Positions 1 to 6,792 of a DNA stretch of 10,396 nucleotides are shown here, piece after piece. The number at the start of each line of letters is the position of its first letter. Within the stretch, counting starts at the first letter, position 1. Source of the DNA: CAZNPL01 sp964574815 (GTDB lineage Bacteria; Planctomycetota; Phycisphaerae; UBA1845); the NCBI GenBank assembly GCA_964574815.1, contig CAZNPL010000076.1:1-10396 (forward strand). The letters are read 5' to 3'. A program made the position numbers and the translations under genes. The notes under the pieces were generated by a model that saw only the letters and a program-made list of their open reading frames with translations, was not told the DNA's origin and made no database searches.

Positions 1-155
1 GACCGGCCGCCACCGGAGAAAAAACCCGCACGCAGCCTTGCCGGAAGGACACGGCTGGCCGGATCAACACCGCGACACCCATGCAGCGATCTTGCACGCT
101 TGCCGGTGCGCGCGGAAAAAAACGTGTATGAGGGACGCACGCGCGCCAAACGCCG

Positions 156-210
156 GGTGCTGCGTTCCTCGCGAAGCAAGAGGGGGGAATCGACCGCGCA
201 AGCGCCGGCT
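156..210 (+). repeat. Diverged copy of the intergenic hairpin repeat
   Basis: It shares with the right-hand copies the order ggtgc, then cgcgaagcaag, then ggggaatc, then gaccgcgc and gccggct. The hairpin arm is imperfect here (cctcgc-gaa-gcaagagg). Confidence 0.5.
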
Positions 211-212
211 TG

Positions 213-236
213 ACAGTTGATCACCCGCTCAACTGT
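213..236 (-). terminator. Inverted repeat, possible weak terminator
   Basis: ACAGTTGA and TCAACTGT form a perfect 8-bp stem around an 8-nt loop, about 90 nt past the stop of the giant gene. There is no T-run after it on the minus strand, so intrinsic termination is uncertain. Confidence 0.3.
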
Positions 237-253
237 TCTACTCTCCCCTTTCA

Positions 254-269
254 AGCCGACTCGTCGGCT
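254..269 (-). terminator. Small GC-rich hairpin after the giant gene
   Basis: AGCCGA and TCGGCT pair around the tetraloop CTCG (CGAG on the transcript), 55 nt past the stop. It is short and lacks a U-tract. It may help end transcription or may be chance. Confidence 0.2.
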
Positions 270-287
270 CGGCTGATGGCTCCTTAC

Positions 288-308
288 TGACCACTGACAA
301 CTCGTCTC
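288..308 (+). repeat. 21-bp interspersed repeat, left copy
   Basis: It begins tgaccactgacaactcg and matches the right-hand units (10289-10309 and 10310-10330) with a single difference, g for t at position 17 of the unit. Confidence 0.65.
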
Positions 309-323
309 GCTGACGGCTCTTCC

Positions 324-3300
324 CTACCAGCTTTGAATCCGCACGCTCGCATCCTGCACGATGTTCACCGTCATCCCCTCACCGGCCGAGTCCCCCGCCA
401 GCGTCCCATTAACGCCGTCGCCGGGTATAGCAGACACCGTGAACGTCCCGCTCGCGTCCTGTGACGCCCGGAACACAAACGTCCCCAGGTACTTGTCCTC
501 GCTCGAGCTCACGCCGCCGGACGACATCGCGCAGACCGCTCGGGCATCCTCCACGTTCGACGCCTCGAAGAAACCTTGCCCATAGAAGGCGAAGTCCGCC
601 CGCTGATCGTCGATATAGATGTTCTCCAGCGTCAGCGTGCCGCCCGTCCCGCCGGTCACTTGAACCTGAATCTCGAACCCGCGCAGATCGACGTACTCGT
701 CGCCATAGGCCCGAATCTCGACCTGCGATCCCGCCGATATGATCGTCGTCACTCCCTCTCCCATCTTCACATCGATCGAGGTCACGCTCAGCGGTGCCAT
801 CCCGCCACCGCCCGTTGCGCCTCTACCGCAACATGGATCGCTTCCCCCAATCGCGTCCAGCACGGCGAATACGTCGAACAGATTGAGCGTAGCGTTGCCT
901 CCGCACGGCTCAATGTCGTCGTCCAAAAACGTGCAGGAGGTAAAATCTCTCCCAATCCCCTCAAGTATGCACAGGATGTCAAACAGGCTCAAAACATCAT
1001 CGTGGTTCACGTCACCGTAAAGCCATGGCGTATTCGCACACGAGCCGTCCACGCACTGATCGAAAGTACAGTACCACTGTGGATTTGTTCCCGTATCATC
1101 CGCGCAGCCGGCTACGTACACGCCGCTCGGGACCGGCGTCCACTGCGACAGCGAGCGCAACGGGTTACACGCTTCGCAAGGGTCGCCAGGGTTCGCGCTG
1201 CCCGCCTCAACGCAGACGCCTGCGATGGCGCAGTGCGTCGCTATCGTCGAGCGAACCATCGACAATGCTCGCGTGCTCCCGCTCACAACCGCAAGATCTG
1301 CCGCGCCGTTGCCGTCAACGTCGCCCGACCCGAGGGACGTTGGATTCTCCATAACCTCGAGTTCGGTCCACGGCATGGGGAACTCCCCGTACGAGTTATA
1401 ACCGATCACGATCCGGTCGCCGCCCAATGTCGCACCTATGTCCTGATCCCCGTCACCGTCGAAATCCCCGATTGTCACGGACACCGCGTAACCTCCCAGG
1501 TAGTAATCGACTGGCTCCCATCCACCCTGGCCATCGCCGAAAAGAACAGTGACGCTGGCGTCCTCCACACACGCGATCACGATGTCTAACTCATGGCGAC
1601 CGTCGAGGTCGCCCACCGCGGTCGAGCGGGCACGGCTCGCGGAGCGGTACGACGGCGGCGCAAACGAGCCGTAACAATCGTTGTACAAGCCTGCGATATA
1701 ATCTATCGAAGGCATAGAGACGATAACGTCGTTCCCGTTCTTCCGATCGAGATCAGCGATCGTGACGTGGGAGGGCCCGGCCATAAGCCCGATTTGAATG
1801 CTCGCCAGGAACGAGCCGCCTCCGTCATTGTAGAGGATGGAAAGATCACTGCTGCCCTGATTCGCCACGGCTATGTCCGGATGTGCATCGTTGTTGAGGC
1901 GTCCTATGGCCACCCCTTGGGGGTTGCTTCCCACAGAGTACATCTCCGGCGTGCCGAACACACCGGCGCCATTGTTCAACAGTACGGAGACACTGTCGCC
2001 GTCCCTGCTCGCCACCACCAGATCCAAGTCGGCGTCGCCGTCGAGATCACCCAATGCCACGCCAGAGGGGCTTGGATCGACCGGGTACGACGCACTGAGC
2101 GTGAACGTGCCGTCGCCGTTTTCGAGAAAGACCGACACGGCGTTAGCTGTTTGTTCCGTGACGGCCAGGTCAAGTCCGTAGGCGTCGTCGAGGTTCCCCA
2201 TCGCAACCCCGTGAGGCTCCCCTCCGAGATCGTACACACCGTCCAGCACGGGCGCGGCCGTGGTCGGAAGCTTGTTGACGCACGCCCCCTCCACGCAGAC
2301 ATCCTGAGTACACGAGAGCCCATCGTCGCACTGGCTGTCGTTTTCACAGTTGACGCAGCCGGGCACGGCCGTGCCGACGCATCGCCCGGCCTGGCAGGAT
2401 TCATCGACGGTACATACGTCGAAATCGTCACAGCTTTGGCCATCGGCCTGGCTGACATACGAGCAGACGCCATCCTCGCATCGATCGGTCGTGCAGGTGT
2501 CGATGTCGTCGCAGTCCGCATCGACGGCGCACGCCGTGCAGTCAGGCAGGGGCGTCCCCGAGCACTGCCCGTTGTTACACTGATCGTCCTGCGTGCAGGC
2601 GTTCCCGTCGTCGCAGGCACCCGGAGCGGGCGTGTGCACGCACCCCGTCGCCGGGTCACATGAGTCGCTCGTGCAGATGTTCTGATCGTCGCAGTCCGTC
2701 GGACGAGTGGCGCACTGGCCCGTATTCAAGTCGCAATAGTCGCATAGTGAAACCTCCTTACAATCCGCGTCCTGGTTGCAGCAGCCCAACGAGCAGTGCT
2801 CGATCGCCAACTCGACGCACGCGGAACTCCAGAACTCCGTGCAGCACTCGCCTTCGCCAAGAACGTTGCACACCGTGTCACGGCACGCCGCATCGTCGCA
2901 ACCAGACGAACCCGGTGCGTGCGTCACGCAACACGTCGGTGTCGCATCGCCGCAGGCGCACTGCTCGGCCGCCTGGTTGGCACAAGAGTAGAGCGGGTCC
3001 GGATCCTCGACGGGGCCCGCGTCGTCCCAGGCGGTCCAGCAGCAGTGCCACCCGAACGAGTCGGCGCATACCGCCTCCACGCAGACCGGATCGTTGCAGC
3101 CCGGCGTGCCGTGCTTCACACAGCAGTTCCCCTCGCACTCGTCCGGAATGCGGTCGCGGTCACCGTCCTGACTCGTGCCGGCCGCGATGTCGCACGCATC
3201 GGCCACGCCGTTGTTGTTGCAGTCCGGTTCGCATTCATCCGGCACGAAGTTCCCGTTGCAGTCGATCGACGCTCCGCTTCGCACCTCACACCAGTCCGGC

Positions 3301-5057
3301 ACACCGTTGGGCTGACAATCATCGCACCGGTAATGGCCATTGCACTCGTCGATCTCGCAGTCATCCGGCTTTCCGTTGCCTGTGCAGTCGGCGGCGACTC
3401 CCGCGGCAAACTCACAGGCGTCGGAGAGGCCGTTCCCGTTGCAGTCTGACGGCGAGGCGTTCTGAAACTCGCAGACGTCCAACACGCCGTTGTGATTGCA
3501 GTCGCTCGGCGGCTGATAGCCCGTAAACAGCCTTGCGTCATACGCCGGCGTGTCCAGCACGTACGACGTCGACAGGGACGCCTCCATATCTCGGAGCGTG
3601 AGGTCGATCAGCTCATAAGGACCATCGACGCCCAGTAAACCCAACAGGGACGCGTCGAACGTCAGCGTCAGCGTCTCGCCGTTGGCGTCCGCGCTCAGAG
3701 TCTGATCCCCGGAGACGGCCGCGGCGTGGCGCGTGCATACCCGAAGGCTGCCCGAATAGTGGTAGCTCCCCGCCGTCGTGACGCGAACGCCCAGATCGAT
3801 CGTGAGCGTTTCCGCCGTCGCGCTGATACAATTGCGTTTAGTCAGCTCGATGGGCCGGCGATGGAAATCCTCGCAGACGTACGAGACTTGCGTTAGCGAC
3901 TCCTGCACGATTCGGTCAAGCGGAATCGCCCCGTGGTCGGTGAACTCCACCAGCTCCACCAACGTAATCGTGTACTGCCCGCTGATGCAGTCCTTCCAAA
4001 ACCGCTTCGCGGGGAACTCGGCGCGCATCCACTGCCCGTTGCCGACGCCAAGAACCGCCCGGTTTTGTCCAAGGTAGCTGCGCCCGTCGGCCCTCTTGAG
4101 AATCACCGTCAATCCGTACGAACCGGGTTGAAACACATCCGCTTGAGCCTCAACGACAATCCGGTCGACGTACCCGTCCCCCGGCGGCTCGTCCTCCGCG
4201 AAATCTCTCAGGGCCCCCGTCAGTTGTGCCACGCCGGCGATGCCCTCAAAGAGCGTGCCCGCGGTGCGCACGAACGCCGCCCCCTGCGACGTAACACCCG
4301 ACACATCGGCAACCGCGTTGTGCTCACCGACATCCGAAGGTGTGAATGTCCCGCTGTACAGTCCGTCGCCAGCCTCGAAGTCCGGTGGCACGCCGTCATC
4401 GACCAGTGTGACGGTGACCGGGTCGCCCACCGGGCGCAGCACGGTCACTTCGACCGTCGCCCCGCTCACTGCCGTCGTCGCGTCGAACACGGATGCGGTC
4501 AGGGTGACCGGCGACCCGAGCCGCGCGTGGAAGGGGCCCACCACCAGGGCCACCCGCACGGGGCTCTCGGTCGTTACCGAGATGATGACGGGCACTTCCT
4601 CTGTAAGGCCCGGGTCCGCCTCGGCGTGAACCGTGTACGTCCCCGGCGACAGGGGCGCTGCAAGGGGGAAAGAATACGCGTAGTGGTATCCACGGCCCTC
4701 AATCAAGAGACCCGGCAAGAAGCCCGACGGCTCCAGCGCTCCCTGGACTTCCAGCAATGTTCCCCCGTACCCTGCCACAGTGTCGCCGTCGATGATCTGA
4801 CCGCCTGGGGCCTCGATCCAGATCGCCAGCCCCTGCATCGTCGTCTGAACGTGGACATCGACCTGGCTTTCCCCATCAATCTCGAACGGAGCCTGCGCCG
4901 ATGTCTCGCCTGGTGCCAAACGCAACAGCTCATGCTGCAGGCTCAGCAGCCCGACCCGCCCGTCTGGCAGCGCGCACTTCCCGACCCTGAATACCGTGAA
5001 GATGACCAGCGCCGTCAGGACCACCACGCCGGCGCCTAATCCTTGTTTCGTGTTCAT
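324..5057 (-). CDS. Giant exported mosaic protein: Cys-rich repeats, seven FG-GAP blades, dockerin-like and cohesin-like C-terminus
   Basis: This 1577-residue protein is probably exported and acts at the cell surface or outside the cell, most likely in binding rather than catalysis. Visible domains, in order: a hydrophobic N-terminal segment (about residues 8-23, G-V-V-V-L-T-A-L) acting as signal or anchor; beta-rich segments to about 515, including an Ig-like part near 163-270 with V-D-D-G-V-P-P-D-F-E-A-G-D-G-L-Y-S-G, which resembles the 'choice-of-anchor X' type; seven D-C-N-x-N-G-x-x-D-x-C-E repeats at about 519-642; two C-C-V-x-H modules at about 644-760; disulfide-rich C-D-D-x-x-x-C-T repeats at about 760-930; seven FG-GAP/VCBS repeats at about 936-1270, enough for a complete seven-bladed propeller; a dockerin-like segment at 1347-1410; and a cohesin-like beta domain at about 1418-1577. 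The ATG overlaps the stop of paralogue A as ATGA and follows AAGGGG. No sorting signal is visible at the C-terminus. Reading frame and domain style are clear; ligand and partner are unknown. Confidence 0.93.
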   Translation of the reverse strand: MNTKQGLGAGVVVLTALVIFTVFRVGKCALPDGRVGLLSLQHELLRLAPGETSAQAPFEIDGESQVDVHVQTTMQGLAIWIEAPGGQIIDGDTVAGYGGTLLEVQGALEPSGFLPGLLIEGRGYHYAYSFPLAAPLSPGTYTVHAEADPGLTEEVPVIISVTTESPVRVALVVGPFHARLGSPVTLTASVFDATTAVSGATVEVTVLRPVGDPVTVTLVDDGVPPDFEAGDGLYSGTFTPSDVGEHNAVADVSGVTSQGAAFVRTAGTLFEGIAGVAQLTGALRDFAEDEPPGDGYVDRIVVEAQADVFQPGSYGLTVILKRADGRSYLGQNRAVLGVGNGQWMRAEFPAKRFWKDCISGQYTITLVELVEFTDHGAIPLDRIVQESLTQVSYVCEDFHRRPIELTKRNCISATAETLTIDLGVRVTTAGSYHYSGSLRVCTRHAAAVSGDQTLSADANGETLTLTFDASLLGLLGVDGPYELIDLTLRDMEASLSTSYVLDTPAYDARLFTGYQPPSDCNHNGVLDVCEFQNASPSDCNGNGLSDACEFAAGVAADCTGNGKPDDCEIDECNGHYRCDDCQPNGVPDWCEVRSGASIDCNGNFVPDECEPDCNNNGVADACDIAAGTSQDGDRDRIPDECEGNCCVKHGTPGCNDPVCVEAVCADSFGWHCCWTAWDDAGPVEDPDPLYSCANQAAEQCACGDATPTCCVTHAPGSSGCDDAACRDTVCNVLGEGECCTEFWSSACVELAIEHCSLGCCNQDADCKEVSLCDYCDLNTGQCATRPTDCDDQNICTSDSCDPATGCVHTPAPGACDDGNACTQDDQCNNGQCSGTPLPDCTACAVDADCDDIDTCTTDRCEDGVCSYVSQADGQSCDDFDVCTVDESCQAGRCVGTAVPGCVNCENDSQCDDGLSCTQDVCVEGACVNKLPTTAAPVLDGVYDLGGEPHGVAMGNLDDAYGLDLAVTEQTANAVSVFLENGDGTFTLSASYPVDPSPSGVALGDLDGDADLDLVVASRDGDSVSVLLNNGAGVFGTPEMYSVGSNPQGVAIGRLNNDAHPDIAVANQGSSDLSILYNDGGGSFLASIQIGLMAGPSHVTIADLDRKNGNDVIVSMPSIDYIAGLYNDCYGSFAPPSYRSASRARSTAVGDLDGRHELDIVIACVEDASVTVLFGDGQGGWEPVDYYLGGYAVSVTIGDFDGDGDQDIGATLGGDRIVIGYNSYGEFPMPWTELEVMENPTSLGSGDVDGNGAADLAVVSGSTRALSMVRSTIATHCAIAGVCVEAGSANPGDPCEACNPLRSLSQWTPVPSGVYVAGCADDTGTNPQWYCTFDQCVDGSCANTPWLYGDVNHDDVLSLFDILCILEGIGRDFTSCTFLDDDIEPCGGNATLNLFDVFAVLDAIGGSDPCCGRGATGGGGMAPLSVTSIDVKMGEGVTTIISAGSQVEIRAYGDEYVDLRGFEIQVQVTGGTGGTLTLENIYIDDQRADFAFYGQGFFEASNVEDARAVCAMSSGGVSSSEDKYLGTFVFRASQDASGTFTVSAIPGDGVNGTLAGDSAGEGMTVNIVQDASVRIQSW

Positions 5058-5791
5058 TGATTGGCCCCTTTTTCAACCGGGATGACAACCACGTTGCGGA
5101 TCCCGTTGATGATGAATCGCTCGTCAGGCATCCAGCAGACGCTGTATCTGTTTTCCTGCGGAATCAGTACGGTCGGACCCACTTGTTCCATCGAAGGCAA
5201 ACGGAGTACCTGGTGATAGTACGGACCGTCCGGCTCCGAACTAGAACCCGGCCAGAGAGTGAACGGACGCCGTCCCGCGGCAGACACCACGCTAAGGAAT
5301 TCCTCGCTGGGGCTCAGATACACCCTCAGCGTTGCCCAGGCGGCCGTCTCAACTTCCTTGCCGTCGATGAACAATCGCAGGTCCTTGTAGTCGATACGGA
5401 TGCGGGGTGACCTGCTGCTCACTCTGAGCAACTGGCACAGAACCGGAGACCCTCCCGATCTGTCCCATGCCTCGGTAGGCGCGGGCTCGAACCGCCCCTC
5501 GTCTGCGAGGTATCGGTAGATCGTGGGGATCGTGCCCCCATCGCTGGCGTCGAGTTCCGGCTTGATCAGGAAGTCGCCCCCTTCGGCCCGCTCGTAGCGG
5601 GCCCACATCGCGTAGTACGGCGGCAGGTCACGCCATGCCGTCATGGGGAATGCCTCGGCGCGCACCGCATGCGGCAGACTCCGCCGCACGAACGTCCAAT
5701 ACACCGCCAGCCCTAAAACGCACACGACGCAGACAAGACATATCGGCAGCCATCTCTTCCTTCGACGCACTTGTCCTCGATCACCGTTCAT
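5054..5791 (-). CDS. Membrane-anchored 245-residue protein, paralogue A
   Basis: I do not recognise a named family. The protein has a basic N-terminus (R-R-R-K-R), one hydrophobic segment at about residues 14-35 and then a predicted extracytoplasmic domain, so it should be a single-pass anchored protein. The C-terminal third has two stretches that recall PD40/WD40-like blades: L-S-P-S-E-E-F-L-S-V-V-S near residue 160 and C-W-M-P-D-E-R-F-I-I-N-G near 220. Two blades cannot form a propeller alone, so this resemblance is tentative. Residues 27-210 are identical to paralogue C, whereas B differs throughout the middle. The extreme N-terminus (G-Q-V-R-R-R-K-R-W-L-P-I-C) is peculiar to A. The start lies 11 nt inside the end of mini-ORF b, after AAGGGG, and the stop overlaps the start of the giant gene as ATGA. 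That implies co-translation with the giant protein and perhaps partnership with it. Confidence 0.9.
   Translation of the reverse strand: MNGDRGQVRRRKRWLPICLVCVVCVLGLAVYWTFVRRSLPHAVRAEAFPMTAWRDLPPYYAMWARYERAEGGDFLIKPELDASDGGTIPTIYRYLADEGRFEPAPTEAWDRSGGSPVLCQLLRVSSRSPRIRIDYKDLRLFIDGKEVETAAWATLRVYLSPSEEFLSVVSAAGRRPFTLWPGSSSEPDGPYYHQVLRLPSMEQVGPTVLIPQENRYSVCWMPDERFIINGIRNVVVIPVEKGANQ
5160..5715 (-). repeat. 556-bp tract identical to 6895-7450 (paralogue A side)
   Basis: Compared by eye base by base with 6895-7450, no mismatch was found. Identity stops abruptly at both ends (at 5716 a against g, and at 5159 c against g). The matching part of paralogue B, lying between the two, has many substitutions. 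Gene conversion or unequal recombination between A and C is the simplest reading. Confidence 0.85.
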
Positions 5792-5924
5792 CTGAGCCTT
5801 GGCCCCTTGTCACCATCCGCCGAGCCCCGGTTCGCCGTACGTTGTTCCCAACGCTGAATGCCGTTAAGATAAGCAGCGCCGTCGAGACTACCACGCCGGT
5901 GTGCGGTCCTCGTTTTGTGCTCAT
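5781..5924 (-). CDS. Mini-ORF b: 47-residue chimeric membrane peptide, frameshifted relative to mini-ORF c
   Basis: The ATG (5924-5922) overlaps the stop of paralogue B as ATGA and has AAAGGGGCC upstream. The peptide starts M-S-T-K-R-G-P-H-T-G-V-V-V-S-T-A-L-L-I-L, closely matching the first 23 residues of the giant protein (M-N-T-K-Q-G-L-G-A-G-V-V-V-L-T-A-L). It would form one membrane-spanning segment. After T-A-F it reads S-V-G-N-N and runs in a different frame from mini-ORF c because one base is missing near 5852. The tail is therefore unrelated (V-R-R-T-G-A-R-R) and the stop falls 11 nt inside paralogue A instead of at an ATGA junction. The c-like tail (R-W-E-Q-R-T-A-N-R-G-S-A-D) is still readable in the next frame and ends at 5788. 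It could be a translated peptide, a translational-coupling leader or a duplication remnant. Protein expression is not established. Confidence 0.5.
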   Translation of the reverse strand: MSTKRGPHTGVVVSTALLILTAFSVGNNVRRTGARRMVTRGQGSDER

Positions 5925-6658
5925 TCTCCGGCCCCTTTCTCAACCGGGATGACAACCACGTTGCGGATCCCGTTGATGATGAATCGCTCGTCGGGCATCC
6001 AGCAGACGCTGTATCTGTTCTCATCCGGAATCAACACCGTCGGACCCACTTGTTCCAGCGAAGGGAGACGAAACACCTGGTGATAATACGGACCTCTCGG
6101 CTTCGAGCTCGAACCCGGCCAGAGAGCGAACGGGCGACGCCCCGCGGCGGACACCACGCTGAGGAACTTCTCGCTCGGACTCAGATACACCCTGAGCGTC
6201 GCCCAGGCAGCCGTCTCGATTTCCTTGCCGTCGACGAACAATCGCAGGTCCTTATAGTCGATACGGATGCGCGGTGATCTGCTGCTAACCTCAAGGTCTT
6301 TACATCTGCGCTGGGGTGCACCTGCTCTTTCCCAGCTCTCGAAGGGCGCGGGTTCGAACCGGCGGGCTTCAGCGAGGTATCGGTAGATGGTGAAGGTTTT
6401 GCCTTGACCGCCGTTGTCCATTTCCGGCCTGATCAGGAAGTCGCCCCCTTCGGGCCGCTCGTAGCGAGCGTAGATGGCGTAATACCCCGGCAGGTCGCGC
6501 CATGCGGTCGTCGGGAATGCCTCGGCGCGCACCGCGTCCGGCGGACAGCGCCGTACGAACGTCCAGTAGACTGCTACGCCCAAAACGCACACGGCGCATA
6601 CAACGGCTATCCGCAGCCATCGACCCCTCCGGCGCGGTTGCGATCGGTCACTGTTCAT
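5921..6658 (-). CDS. Membrane-anchored 245-residue protein, paralogue B
   Basis: This is the middle copy of the unrecognised family and has exactly the same length as A and C. It shares the basic N-terminus and single hydrophobic segment (about residues 14-35), the strongly conserved block S-S-R-S-P-R-I-R-I-D-Y-K-D-L-R-L-F at about 125-141, and the C-terminal W-M-P-D-E-R-F-I-I-N-G-I-R-N-V-V-V-I-P-V. It diverges most at about residues 76-123 (for example M-D-N-G-G-Q-G-K-T-F-T), where A and C are identical to each other. Its N-terminus matches C rather than A. The start overlaps the stop of mini-ORF c as ATGA, and GAGGAG lies 11 nt upstream. The stop overlaps the start of mini-ORF b as ATGA. 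It is probably a functional variant, since the frame is intact despite the divergence. Confidence 0.9.
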   Translation of the reverse strand: MNSDRSQPRRRGRWLRIAVVCAVCVLGVAVYWTFVRRCPPDAVRAEAFPTTAWRDLPGYYAIYARYERPEGGDFLIRPEMDNGGQGKTFTIYRYLAEARRFEPAPFESWERAGAPQRRCKDLEVSSRSPRIRIDYKDLRLFVDGKEIETAAWATLRVYLSPSEKFLSVVSAAGRRPFALWPGSSSKPRGPYYHQVFRLPSLEQVGPTVLIPDENRYSVCWMPDERFIINGIRNVVVIPVEKGAGE

Positions 6659-6792
6659 CTGAGTCGGGGCTCCTCGTCAGCGTCCGCCGAGCCCCGGTTC
6701 GCCGTACGTTGTTCCCAACGCCTAAATGCCGTTAAGATCAGCAGCGCCGTCACAACTACGACACCCGTGTCCAATCCTCGTTTTGTGCTCAT
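6655..6792 (-). CDS. Mini-ORF c: 45-residue chimeric membrane peptide
   Basis: The ATG (6792-6790) overlaps the stop of paralogue C as ATGA. The stop (6657-6655) overlaps the start of paralogue B as ATGA, so the ORF exactly fills the space between two genes. Residues 1-23 (M-S-T-K-R-G-L-D-T-G-V-V-V-V-T-A-L-L-I-L) match the N-terminus of the giant protein and would span the membrane once. Residues 24-45 (R-R-W-E-Q-R-T-A-N-R-G-S-A-D and on) are charged and come from DNA that resembles the 3' end of the lipase gene. The reading suggests a fusion made at a tandem-duplication junction. The perfect fit at both ends argues that translation through it is selected, whether for the peptide or for coupling. 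A pure remnant remains possible. Confidence 0.55.
   Translation of the reverse strand: MSTKRGLDTGVVVVTALLILTAFRRWEQRTANRGSADADEEPRLR

Larger units (their letters stand above)
1..323. other. Intergenic region downstream of the giant gene
   Basis: I see no gene here. Positions about 156-210 hold a diverged copy of the hairpin repeat found at the other end of the window, and 288-308 a copy of the 21-bp repeat. Two small inverted repeats (213-236 and 254-269) lie in the 110 nt after the giant gene's stop. A 60-codon plus-strand frame at 38-220 crosses the repeat and has no supporting signal. Confidence 0.6.

Noticed and set aside
38..220. 60-codon plus-strand frame
   Set aside because: It runs through an interspersed repeat, lacks a ribosome binding site and has no recognisable sequence.
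3132..3503. Regular short repeats that could suggest a CRISPR-like array
   Set aside because: They are the coding sequence of the D-C-N-x-N-G protein repeats. Unit sequence and spacing vary as expected for protein repeats, and no cas gene is present.
576..3526. Three long plus-strand frames (576-1589, 1593-2663, 2660-3526) lying almost end to end
   Set aside because: They are antisense to the giant gene, whose frame carries unmistakable domains. Their products are R/A/H/P-rich with no recognisable motif. GC-rich coding DNA commonly leaves such frames open.
3933..5039. A 368-codon plus-strand frame
   Set aside because: It is antisense to the N-terminal third of the giant gene, with shadow-like composition and no signal or domain.
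5788..6024. 78-codon minus-strand frame overlapping paralogue B and mini-ORF b
   Set aside because: Its first part is a shadow of paralogue B. Only its tail is of interest, as the c-like frame of the mini-ORF, and that is covered under mini-ORF b.
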